Made by a program: the position numbers and the translations under genes
DNA from: Atherinomorus stipes
Taxonomy: Eukaryota > Chordata > Actinopteri > Atheriniformes > Atherinidae
DNA length: 64,000 bases
Reading direction: 5' to 3'
NCBI GenBank assembly: GCA_023101725.1
Contig: JALJCO010012682.1
Span: forward strand, 1,364,001 to 1,428,000
Notes under the pieces: generated by a model
Database searches by the model: none
What the model saw: the letters and a program-made list of their open reading frames with translations, nothing else
Told to the model about the DNA's origin: nothing
Shown: positions 47,325-58,670 of the stretch, piece after piece
Layout of the letters: the number at the start of each line of letters is the position of its first letter
Position numbering within the stretch: the first letter of the stretch is position 1

Positions 47325-50300
47325 GGTTGCTCTATTTATTGACATTAGCCTACAAACCACGTGAAGTTAAACCGACACAGCACCCTCTACTGTAGGCTAC
47401 ATGGCGGAGCAGAAGAGTCTGGGAAAAGGACGAAAAATGAATTCAAAACGGAGGTAAGATAAGGGGGGGGGGTTAGGAATTGTTAATAAGTTAGTTAATA
47501 AGATAGTAATGAAAAGATGTGCATTTGTTGTAGCAATTTATTTTCCATGTTTTGATTCAGTCCACCAAATGGAATGTTTTTTTTGTTGTTGTTGTTGTTG
47601 TTTTTTTTTTTTACTCCGTTAGCTTTATTTTCCATATAAAAGCAGCATTTGTGGGTGGCTCAATTTACCAAAATACAGGAAAAGTGAGCCATGCATTTCA
47701 GCTAAGGTAAGCCACCCTTTGAGTTAAGTTTGGATTTTTCCTTTGATTAGAAGTAAGTCATATTTGAACATATAAATATATCATAACATGTATATCTGTT
47801 CTTACTAATTGTAATTATGCACAGCCAAGGCTTGTATGTGTTAGCTTTGGTGCAGGATGCATTATGAGATGCACATACAGATGCATGGACACATGCATGC
47901 ACAAATGCTAACACTGGAGTTCTAAATTGGTCATGTTAGCGTTGTCCTTACATTACTTATTTAACCTTTTTACCAATAGTTTCTTTCCATTTTTTTTCAT
48001 ACTTTTGTTGCTCCTGTTCCAACTTTTTACATGTTGCTGCTATCAGAATCACACCTTTCCATAAAACGGTAAAATCCCCCAGTTGTAACATCTGACATGT
48101 TGTTTATGTTCTAGAAATAAGATATGGGTTGATAAGACATACAAATAATTGCATTCTGTTTTTATTTTCATTTTACACAGTGTCCTATATGCATATTAAT
48201 TAATTACTTCATAGTTTTTAAAATGAAATACTATATTGTATGATCTCTCTCTTATGTACATAAGCAAAAATCAAAATTTAAGTTAATTGTACTTTTGTTA
48301 ATCAAAAACTGCTTTGTTTTGCTTTGACGTTTGAATGGCTCAGTTAAGCTGAATGGGTGGCCCACTTTTCCTGAATACTGCTCAACTCCAAAATGTGGGA
48401 AAGCTGATGTTTCAAAAGCTATAGAACCTGAACAACTAACTGTTATTGATTTTGTTGCATAAATTCAACATAAAAATATTACAAACAGTCCATATAAACC
48501 ACAAAAACAATTCAGTGTTACACTATATTTTTTCCTAGTTTTTGAGGTGATTTACCAAAAAGCAGCCTAGTTTACCTGATGTTACCTGAGCTACATGGAC
48601 AGTATATTGACAAAATGATGTGTTACAATGGTGTTGAAGTTTGCCAATGCCAAACTGAATTGCTCCAGCGAATATAACAGGTGTTGGCTGTTTAAACAAA
48701 TTAGCCTGTATAATTAACACTGAAGACAGGTGCTGTTCTCAAGTTAATGACAGATTAATTACCTGTAGTTTCCTGCCACGTAAAAATAATACAAGTCAAC
48801 AAAGACTGCCAGCATAAAGTTGGATGCTTGAATTTATTTAATTGTGACAACAGCTGTTAAAAATTCTTCAAAAGGTGCTCACCTGGTTTAAGACCTTGTT
48901 GATGCAGAGACCTCAGTCAGTAGATGACCCAGTCCCACATTATTTTTTTTATACAACCAAACCATGGGGTGATTTTGTATGGGGGCTTTGTTATCTTGAA
49001 GTATACCATATTGTTGGGGGTTTGTTATTTTGAAGTTACCCCCCTAAAAGATTTACATGCTTCTATAAAGGTGATAACTCAGAGCAGCTTTGTAAGGATT
49101 TACAGCAGTTATGCAGCAGGTCAGTTGGCATGTAAAGGTATTTCAGAAACTGAGTATAAAGAATAAAAATGGATGGAAATATGGAACTATCACACTTATT
49201 TTAGGTTTGCATAAATTTAACTTCTCCTTTTAAAAGGTACAGTTACTGCTTTACAACCATGTCTTAGATTTATAGTCTATACATTCATGGTTTAGAAATT
49301 TTGTTAATCCATACATTAATAACTTTTACATGAACATTTTGAGCAATCTTTTAACCAGTGTTTTGCTCTAAGATCCTATATGAGTTCTACGTAAAAAAAA
49401 AACTAAGCACAACCCCCCTTAATTTAATGTAATGTAGTATCTCATTTGTCCACTAGAGCTCAGTATAATCTAACATTAGAAAGCAGAACAGACAAATTGG
49501 ATGGTATCACACACTTTTCCAAAAAGGACCAGTAAAATCAAATGTTGAAATATTTCTATTACTATGATTAAAATAATTTAGAAATGCTCCCTTATCTCAT
49601 ATATTGAAATGCTATTTCTAATAGCTTTTGCTGTACAAGATAAGGGGAAGAAAAAAACAATTCCTAAATGCTCTAGAAGAAGATGATGATGATGTCATTA
49701 ATCTCATGTAATCTATAGTCTGATTCCACTGAGACTTGTGACACAGATTTAAAGCTGTGCCCTTTCTGCGCTTTGCCCTCGGCTACATGACTTGCTCCTA
49801 GCATGGTATGTGGAAAGCATTAAGATTTAGAAATTTGAGAGAAATTCAGGGTGTATTATGCAATTGTCATTGATGTAGAAGAAATAAAGTATAACTGCAC
49901 TCTTATATAAGCTGTAACCCTGTAAACCTGATGGGATGTTGACTGTAGAAAGGTTACTCAGGGCTTCCAAGGATGGGCTTGATCGTCTTGTTAGAAAAAC
50001 GCCAGTGAGAAGGAAGAACATAAAGTATTACAGCAGGAAATTGGTCAGTTTTGGCTTAAATAATGGGGAGAATTTAAATGCTGGGAAGGAAAAGGGAACA
50101 GTGCCTTTGAGGGTTGAGGAAAAAGAATGATTGGTTGAGGATGAGAGAGATTTGCCTCCTTGAATTTTGGGATAAAAGATGGGCTTTTGTGTATTTGTAT
50201 GTTTGAGAGCGAGAAAGTGAATGAATGCCAAAGAGAGAAAGCCTGGGTGTGTTGAGATAAGCCTGGGTCGCTGGGCGCTTGTTTTGAGTGCATGTTGTAT

Positions 50301-50689
50301 ACATTGGCCTGTGTGTGTTTTTATAACTGATTGTCTATATATGTGCACATGATGTTTGCCACTCGTGAGTAGTTATTTGGTTCAGTCATTTCTTAACTGC
50401 TGACCCAAATGGCTTAATGTTTTATGAGCATCTCCCTTCCTGTCTCTCTTTCTGTTTCCAGCCTCTCAGAATGAGAGCAGTTGCATGGTGGAAAGTTTCC
50501 CTACCGTTGTTTACTTGGTTTATTGCATGTCGTGGATGTGTTTCTTATTGTCATCATTCTGGGAATATGGTGTGTTATTTGATGTTTTCTTGCCACGCTG
50601 TAATCCCTAGTGAAAAGTTAAGTGTTGCATAACATCACGTGTCATGAGAACGAATTTGAACTCTGCAATGTTGGATCAGTCAGTCGATT
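47325..50689. other. No confident gene
   Basis: Mostly AT-rich intergenic sequence. A possible 53-bp first exon (47401-47453, ATG...GGAG|GTAAGA) is treated under findings. No continuation exon was recognised. Confidence 0.4.
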
Positions 50690-50869
50690 TATCCATACAA
50701 CATTTAAACACTGGCCATGGTTACACCAAAGTGCTGTACAGTACAGCTAAGGTAGACAAAATAAAAAGCATCAAAATTCATCAAAAACAATGTAAAACAA
50801 TTGAAAAGAATAAATAGATAATAGATGAAAGATAAAAATAAAAAGATTAAAAGATAAAAATAAGTTATA

Positions 50870-51860
50870 CAGTTGTGTGAAAAAGTTCTTGCCCCCTTCC
50901 TGATGATAACACAAGTAAACAGAAAATGCAGTTTTTAAATTAAGATTGTTAGTGAGAAGGGAAAAAAATCCAAACCTCCATGGCCCTGTGTGAAAAAGTG
51001 GCCTGCATGGCAGAGTTCCAAGACCAAAACCACTGCTGAGCAAAAAGAACATAAAGGCTCATCTCAGTTTAGCCAGAAAGCGTCTTGATGATCCCCAAGA
51101 CTTTTGGAAAAATACTCTGCAGACTGACGACAAAAGTTGAACTTTTTGGAAGGTGTAGGTCCCATTACATCTGGTGTAAAAGTAACACGGCATTTCAGAA
51201 AAGGAACATCATACCAACAGTAAAATATGGTGGTTTTAGTGTGATGGGCTACGGCTGTTTTGCTGCCTCAGGACCTGGAAGACTTGCTGTGGTAAATGGA
51301 ACCATGAATTCTGCTGTCTACCAAAAAATCCTGAAGGAGAAAGTCCGGCTATCTGTTCATTACCTCAAGCTGAAGCGCACTTGGGTTCTGCAGCAGGACA
51401 ATGATCCAAAACACACCAGCAAGTCCACCTCTGAATGGCTTAAGAAAAACAAAATAGTGACTTTGGAGTGGTCTAGTCCAAGTCCCCACCTGAGTCCGAT
51501 TGAGATGCTGTGGCATGACCTTAAAATGGCGGTTCATGCTGGAAAGCCCTCCAATGTGGCTGAATTACAACAGTTCTGCAAAGATGAGTGGAACAGCGCT
51601 GTAGAAGACTCATTGCCAGTTATCACAAATACTTGATTGCAGTTGTTGCTGCAATCACTTTTTCACACAGGGCCATGTGGGTTTGAATTTTTTTCCCCCC
51701 ATAAAAATAAAAATCTCCATTTAAAAACTGCAATTTGTGTTTACTTATTTTATCGTTGTCTCACTTTTAAATTTGTTTGATGATCTGAAACATTCAAGTG
51801 TGACTACCATGCAAAAAAGTAAGAAATCAGAAAGGGGGCAAACACTTTTTCACACAACTG
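50870..51860 (+). mobile_element. Tc1-like transposon, internally deleted, both ends intact
   Basis: The left terminus CAGTTGTGTGAAAAAGTTCT matches the reverse-complemented right terminus CAGTTGTGTGAAAAAGTGTT, and both continue into TGCCCCC. TA flanks each side (50868-50869 and 51861-51862). At 991 bp it is shorter than a full Tc1 element. The DNA-binding half is missing: terminal sequence joins directly to GGCCTGCATGGCAGAGTTCC at about 50999. It is non-autonomous, but its clean ends mean it could once have been mobilised in trans. Confidence 0.9.
51085..51636 (+). pseudogene. Tc1 transposase, C-terminal catalytic part
   Basis: The frame keeps the Tc1 DDE fold from KVELFGRCRSHYIW onward. Blocks are KYGGFSVMGYGCF, VLQQDNDPKHTSKST (second catalytic Asp), SPSPHLSPIEMLWHDLK (third acidic residue, Glu) and the usual end. 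Compared with the copy at 58.67 kb, two bases are missing after the codon of the first Asp (CTGAC|GACAAAAG), so the first acidic residue is out of frame and the preceding Trp codon reads CAG. With the N-terminal helix-turn-helix also deleted, no active enzyme can be made from it. Confidence 0.85.
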
Positions 51861-52247
51861 TAAAACAAACATAATCAAGCCTCAGGTTTGGCTGAAGACC
51901 AATCAGCAAAAGTGAGTTTTAAGACTCATGTTAAGTTTTTCAAATTGACAGCGAGGGAGCCTGGTTAATGGGCAATGGTAGGTTAATCCATAATATGGGT
52001 GCACTAATAGAGAAGACCGTCCCCTCTGAGTTTTAGAACTGGGAATGACCTGGATCATCTGATCAGCTGACCAGGGGGGACTGAGAAGGACTATAGCAGT
52101 GTGGAGGCTCAGATAAATAAGCTTGTGCAAGGCCATGTAAAACTTTAGAAGTAAACATTAGGATTTCAAATGGACTGTAACATACACAGTCAGCCAGTGG
52201 AGTGAAGCCAGGGGATGGGGGGGGGGGGGCTCTAATAATTCCAACAG

Positions 52248-52535
52248 TGGCCATGTGGAGTTTGCACGTTCTCCCCGTGTACGCATGGGTTCTCTCTGGG
52301 TACTCCGGCTTCCTCCCACCGTCCAACGACATGCATGTTAGGTTAATTGGCCACTCTGAATTGTCCCTCGGTGTGAATGTGAGTGAGCGTGGTTGTCTGT
52401 CTCTCTGTGTTGGCCCTGCGACAGACTGCCGACCTGTCCAGGGTGTACCCTGCCTCTCGCCTGACAATAGCTGGGATAGGCTTCAGCAAACCCCGTGACC
52501 CTGAACTGGATAAGCGGTACAGAAAATGACATGAC
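52248..52535 (+). mobile_element. L2-like LINE 3' end
   Basis: The sequence contains TGGAGTTTGCACGTTCTCCC, GTTAGGTTAATTGGCCACTC, TGTTGGCCCTGCGACAGACT and GACCTGTCCAGGGTGTACCC, and ends GATAAGCGGTACAGAAAATG. This is the characteristic 3' tail of a LINE family abundant in fish. It is 5'-truncated. Confidence 0.85.
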
Positions 52536-52636
52536 AATCCTCCAGTTGTCCCTAGGGTCAAAAATGACCCGCCTCCACATTTAACAGCAGAGAAAAAACC
52601 CTAAATGATTTTTTTCGACTTGAAATTGAATGACTT

Positions 52637-52900
52637 TTGACTCAGGACGTGGCGGTGGAAGCGAAGGAGGAGGAAGATGAGTGGCACGGAAGTTGGAGGG
52701 CGGTGGCAGACCCAATGAGGAGGCCTATGGTCAGAGAAGCGACTACCCGGGCCAGAGGGTGGCTGTGGTGTCCCGAGGGAGCCTACAGTCAGGAGTGTGG
52801 CTGCCGGGAGGAGCGGCCGCTACAGACCTGGGACGGGGCCAGGAGAGCCAAAGTAGCCAAGAGAGAGACGCCAGCCACCAAGCCTTTTAGCCCCTTTTAG
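52637..52900 (+). other. GC-rich open frame of unknown origin
   Basis: An 87-codon frame opens with TTG, not ATG. It is rich in Glu, Arg and Ala (EAKEEEDEWHG, VREATTRARGW) and ends TKPFSPF with two stops in quick succession. Its GC content is much higher than that of the surroundings. Downstream, after the TTAA element, comes AATAAAGC and, at about 54170, CTGTGACA, which could be the R-U5 end of an LTR. One reading is the end of a retroelement plus LTR, but I do not recognise the protein. Confidence 0.25.
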
Positions 52901-52960
52901 TCCGAGCCTTTTAGTAGTTTTAGTTTATTTATTTTAGGTTCTTTTTATTACTTTTATTAA

Positions 52961-54075
52961 AGCAACCCTTACCGATTTTGCATTGTCACACTATTTTTTT
53001 TAAAGGTGCCATGATATCAAATTTCACTTTTCTGGGGTTTTGGGGGTATAATATGATCTGTTGTGCACTGATGAGGCCATGTGAATGTCCAGAGTGAATA
53101 TCAAAGTTCCTGTTTATGGTCTGTCAGCTTTGTCTCTCTGCTCAGAAATGGTTGAATCAGACAGCAGCCTATCATTCTACGTAGTTCTATCATTCTACAT
53201 AATTCAATTGCTCCAATAAGTGCACACTATCAAGTAAACAGCCCCCTCCTCCTCTCTCCTAACGGTCTATGCACCGTTCGCTTTGCTACCCCCCTCCCTA
53301 TCTGATTCAGCTGCGTGTGTGTAGCTGAGTAGCAACTTCTGTGCAGTCAGGTCTGGGTTTTCAAACAAATGGATTTAAAAGAAAACTTCTGCAGCAACAC
53401 TGAGGGAGGGGGCCACAACCTTGTCATTACCTGTAAGTTTATTTATTTTCTAAATGCTGTCTTGTCTGATAAACGTAGCTCACTGTCTGAAGTGCCCATG
53501 TTGCTAGCAGTTAGCCTTTAGCAAACTCCTACTGCAGCTTGACCTAGATTCTCCAAATAAGGTTATAGTCAAATAAGGTGTAGCCAATCAAAATAAAGTC
53601 AACGTGGTCTCCGGGTAAAGCTCCATATCATCCCTGGACCCAACTGTATTACTGAGGAAGTGAGGTCTGGCGTTTCAAAACAATACTCTGCTGTAAAAAA
53701 TGCTGTTTTTTTCTTTGGAGTATTTACATATGCAGTAATGCCAACAACATAAACTAGTTTTTACTGCTATGCCATCACTCCTTCAGTAGGATAAAATGCT
53801 ATGGATGAGGTAATGGAACTCTGAAATACAAGACAGACCCACCAATAATCAAAATAAAATATTTTTCTAATCTCTAAATATTCAATGAAAAGTCCAACCA
53901 AACCTTGAAGTGGGGTGCACTCCTAGGATTGGCCGAGGGACCTGCCTGTCAGACCTTTGCTTCTGCATTGGGAGGCAGAGAGAATGGGGGGTTGAGTCTT
54001 AGGAGTTAGGCGGGACTGTTTATATTCAAATAATCTTGCTGTGCTTTCTGAAATGCAAGATCGGTAAGGGTTGCT
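52961..54075. mobile_element. TTAA-flanked element, 1115 bp, with near-perfect termini
   Basis: TTAA lies at 52957-52960 and 54076-54079. The termini AGCAACCCTTACCGATTTTG and, reverse complemented, AGCAACCCTTACCGATCTTG differ at one base over 24. TTAA duplication suggests piggyBac or Kolobok; there is no transposase frame. Near the left end, TTTTAAAGGTGCCATGATAT may be the start of a second, older element. Confidence 0.7.
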
Positions 54076-54080
54076 TTAAT

Positions 54081-57000
54081 TTTATTTCTTAAATAAAGCT
54101 TTTATTTGTTTTAACCACTACCTGCTGGCGTTGGTATTGGCAAAGAACACCTGTGACATATTGACTACTCTCAGGAGGGAAGGACCATTTCACCACCCAG
54201 TATCACAAAAAGTCTTTCCGAACAGGATTACAAACTCATTAATTCCTAACTAATTTCTGCACATTTTACCTACAGTATGTAGTACATTTAGTAAAACTAA
54301 TAGTATAAGAACATTTAAGACAACCTGTAAGATGATTTTGAATTAATTGTTCTGATCATCCATCAGTCAGTTTTGAATCAGGATGAATAACATGAAATAC
54401 ACACAATTAAATTGATCCTTTTTTTTTTTTTTTTTTTTGATAATTTGTGACTAAAGGATCCACGGTGACTGGTACACAAGCAAAACAGTGACTGGTATCT
54501 TTCTTCAGTTTAAATTTATTATAATCAAATTATTCCTGTTTTCATACAAAACTATTTGCTGATACACTTTTCAACTCCTCTCTGTGTATGTGTGTGTGTG
54601 TTTTTTTGTATTCTGTCAACATCAAAATTATCTCAGCGTTGTCAATTCAAAATTATCCCCAGCCTGCTGAGTGCAAACCCACAGTTTCAATGGCTGGAAG
54701 TGCTGGCTGAATTCCTACGAAGTTTCCAGACTTTTTACTTTCACAGTTGTGGAGGTGACCCCTACTGTGTCACACAAACACTCCCTTGCAGTCTGATTAT
54801 CATTACAATGCTGACAGTGCCACTTTCCCTCACTGTCAGGAGGACTCATATTTATGTATTTTCATTGTAATTACATGGCAATGTTTTTGTACTTTCATAG
54901 TGCCCTTGTTTTTCCCCCACTGGTGCTTTTCATCCACATCGCAGATCAAACTGAAATGCTGCCAACACTTTGCTTCCCCGAGCCACTGAGAATAAATCCC
55001 ACCAGTCAACAAAAGATAAAACACCCAAATAAAAGCTGGAGAGGGAGCAAAATCAACACAATGAGAGGGTTTTGTTGAATAGTAGTGGTGTGGGGGTGAG
55101 CGTTGTCTGATGCTGGCTGGTGGTGGGATTTGCTGATTACTGGAAGGGAATGTGTGTGGTTGTGTATGTCAGTGTTACTCTTCAATTACCTGTAATATTT
55201 ATCATATAGCCCTATTAGCATTTTGAGAAATGTATTTTTTTATTTTTGGTTTATATCATTTTTAAATGGCCAGCCATTTTTTAATATATTAATATATATA
55301 AAACATAGTTTGCTGCTCAGTCTCTGAACAATTGCCTCTATTCACGATAAATGTCTGGGCCACAAGCAGGGCAGGAATGTGACGGATGTGCTAATGACTT
55401 TTTGGCTTCAATCTTCTGGATTTGTTGACAGTAAAATAAGATATAAACACATACTTATCTTTTAATAAGGGAAATGTGTTGATATTACAGTACAACCAGG
55501 CAGGGAGTTAAGTGGTAAAAGGAATGTAACCTTTTAACTGATTTTATGGGATTAGGGGATGTCGGAGTGGATCCAGGAGTCTACTTTTCATTACATTTTT
55601 TTCCTCTTAACAAAATGTTTTCAGTGTTCTCATGAGCCTGATATCACCCTACACTCCACTAATGCACCATATTCAAGATATACTGTATGTATGTGTTGGC
55701 ACATGCATGTATCTGCAAATATGTGACATGGTTGAGCAGAAAATAAGTCTGAAAAATTGAAACAAGAATATGGCACATAGAAAAAGAAGTACTATTCCCT
55801 TGTGACTAGCTGAGTTTAAACCTGCCATGTATCAATGCTTGGTCTCTGTTGTAGACATACGTATATGAGCAGCATCCATAAACCTGGAACTACTCTTTCC
55901 CTAGGATGCTGAAATAATACAAGAGTTTACAAGAGCTTTCAAGTGCCTACGAAATCATTGTCATAAGGCACACGAGGATACGAGGAAAATTCCCTTCTTT
56001 TCTCTCCCTTTATTGTAAGATCTGGGAAAGTACAAGGAAAACAATAAAACACAACTTTAAACTCAACAAGTGTATGTCCCAAGATTTACCTCTAGATGGC
56101 AACCTTAGAAAAGCCTTTATAAACCCAGCGGCACTGTTTTCTTTTTTTTTTTTTTTTTGTAAAGCAGACTACAGGAATGTGAGAAAAAAAGCACTCATCT
56201 CCAAAGGTGCATGCATTTATTTACTTTTTTTTTTTTTTTTTGCTGTTGTTTTTATTAAAGCTTCCTCAACCAATTTAGGCCATTACACGTCAGTTTAAAT
56301 TACAAATTTAACCACTTTTCTCTTCTTTGGCTCCTTAGGCTTTTTCCCCTCTTCTTTTCATGGAATGTAATGTGCATATTTGTTTAATTCATAATCGCAT
56401 TAGGGGATGTTACACACAGATTTTGCTAGTTGAAATGACTTCCTAAAATGTCTGCATTCCCATTTGTGCTTATTTAGAAAACATGAAAAGAATCAATGTT
56501 GTTGTTTGCATTTTTAATAAAAAAGAAGCCAGTTTATAGCTTTAGATCTTTAAATGTCCTTCCTAGAGATTAAATCCCACAAGCTAGCTTTCTTTGTGAG
56601 TCCTTGACATTGTGTAGATAGAAGCTATCCAACAAAGCTTCATAAAAGCACAGCTGAGATATCAGGAATGTTAGAAATGGGGACTTTTTACTTCTTTATC
56701 ATTGCTGTGACAAACAAGCTCTTAGTGACTAATAGTCCCTGTAGTGATGCAGTGATGACAGCTCTGTTTGTTTCTTGTGAATATTTGAGCCTGTGTGTTT
56801 GTACATATGTAGTTATTTTATCTTTTGCATTGTGAGACAGGCTGGATTGGGTTTGCTGTGCGTGCCTAACCACCAGGAGAGAATCAGGAGCGGCCAGCTG
56901 TGTACACCTATGAACAAAAGCTGAATGTGGAACAGAGAGGTTTCTATACAGCAGGTCAGATCACCTACATACTTGGACTTCCTTTCACTGTCTTGTAAAA

Positions 57001-58670
57001 TCACTGACTAGCAGCTCTTTGTTTCTTCTCAACCTGTCTCCATCTTTTCTAATATTTCCGTCCACACATCATAATCCTGCTGACTCCCTTTCTGTCTTTC
57101 CCCTCAGCTCAATCGTACCACACTGGCTCTCTTTTCTTAGCAAACCTTTCTCTCATCCATTATTGAGACTTGTTTTTTTTCCTTGAGTCTCAGAATAAAG
57201 AAAGAGAACAGATCTTTTGAATTTTTAATGTCCTACATAAAAAATGTAACATCAGTCATTTCTCTACGATACGAGCTGGTAAACTTTTAGTAGGATACAA
57301 CACGCTAAGTCATGAGATGACGCTAGACAGGGATGGAGAAGGGGAGGAAAAATCCCTGTGGCTGTCATTTACCAAAAACTCATTCAGAAATCAGTTATTT
57401 TCTTTCAATGCTACCAAATTTTCTCTGTGCTACACTATGAAAAGCAAAGCTTTTATTATAAGTGTTTTTAACAGGTCAAGGAAAAGGAGATGAAGTTGAA
57501 GTTTCTGTTGCTAACTTGCTTTTGTGTCCTCTAAACGTGCCAATGGGCAGAACAATATGAGTTCTGATATTCTTACATATTGTTGTTTTGCACATTGTTT
57601 GTTTAGCTTCTTTCATACCACTTTCAGACAAGAACCATCAAGTGCAATTCTGCTTAACTTGTTTGAATATGGGCACTTTTAGCTCCTAAATAACCAAAAT
57701 GGCCACAAGAGTATTATACGTAGAGTTTTATATGTGCATGTAAAATGTGCATACATGTGCTATGTGTGTGTGCTCAACCATCATGTGACCCCAGATGGCT
57801 GCACAAGTGACACAAGCTGGGTGGCCTGTTCAAGTAAAGGTTTGTCTTAAGTTTTGTAATGAGTTGGTTAAAATGAACCCCAACCATACCCAGGAACCCC
57901 ATTTAAAGAATCATGAGCCTTTTTTCACAAATGAACACCAAAGTTGTGACACTTTGCTCTGATGTTTTTCTGCAGCTGTGGTTCACACCAGTACATTAAA
58001 TTATGAGGCTTTGTGCTGGAGATATGCACTCTTTATGGAAAGGTAAGGGGAGGAGGGTTGATGAGTGGACGTTTAAAGCATGCAGGAAGCACTTCATGAT
58101 GCAGATTAAATTGTTGAAATCATTGTTTTTTGTCTTTATGACATTTAGACTACCAAATAAGGCTCCAGATGGCATTAATATCAGAACTGCTGCATGCAGT
58201 TCTGATAGAGAAGGAGGGAAAGCAGCATGCAGGTCAGCAGAAAGGACAAAGTCATCAGCACACACTCGCATGAATAGTAACAGCAAATCTCAGTTGACTC
58301 ACCTGCTGATGTTCTGGAGATTTTACTCTTTGGCTTTGAGTGGAATGATGCTGCAGAAATGTTGCAAACATTTGCGTTCTCCCATGTGATGGCTCCTGAA
58401 TATCTATAGAACGTTTCAGGACCCCAGTGGGTGTGTAAAAATGTGGTACACCACAAAATTGTGCCGTATTTTATCTCATTTACCAAACAGTAATTTTCAT
58501 AACTAGTGACATGTTTTTTTTTTATTTTTCATTCTGAAAAGACATCAGTGTAAGCAGCGCCAAAGCGAAACTTTTGACTTGGAGTGCCTGCGCTCTGGGT
58601 TGTTTTCGGCCCACCTCACTGGCCAACCTGGACAACAAATGCTGTATACCGTGTCTTGATTGCTGCTAAA
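54081..58670. other. No gene seen
   Basis: AT-rich intergenic sequence with T runs at 54419-54438, 56141-56158 and 56225-56241. The longest frame (58003-58389, 128 codons) has no recognisable domain or splice context. Confidence 0.45.

Larger units (their letters stand above)
50690..52195. repeat. Older interspersed repeat split by a Tc1 element
   Basis: The left part includes CCAAAGTGCTGTACAGTACA. The right part, after the Tc1 insertion, includes AATCAGCAAAAGTGAGTTTT, CTGAGTTTTAGAACTGGGA and GGCCATGTAAAACTTTAGAAG. Together they resemble one dispersed fish repeat, probably LINE- or RTE-derived, whose halves are separated by the insertion. The family is uncertain. Confidence 0.45.

Noticed and set aside
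58003..58389. 128-codon plus-strand frame
   Set aside because: The protein has no recognisable features and there is an equally long frame on the other strand.
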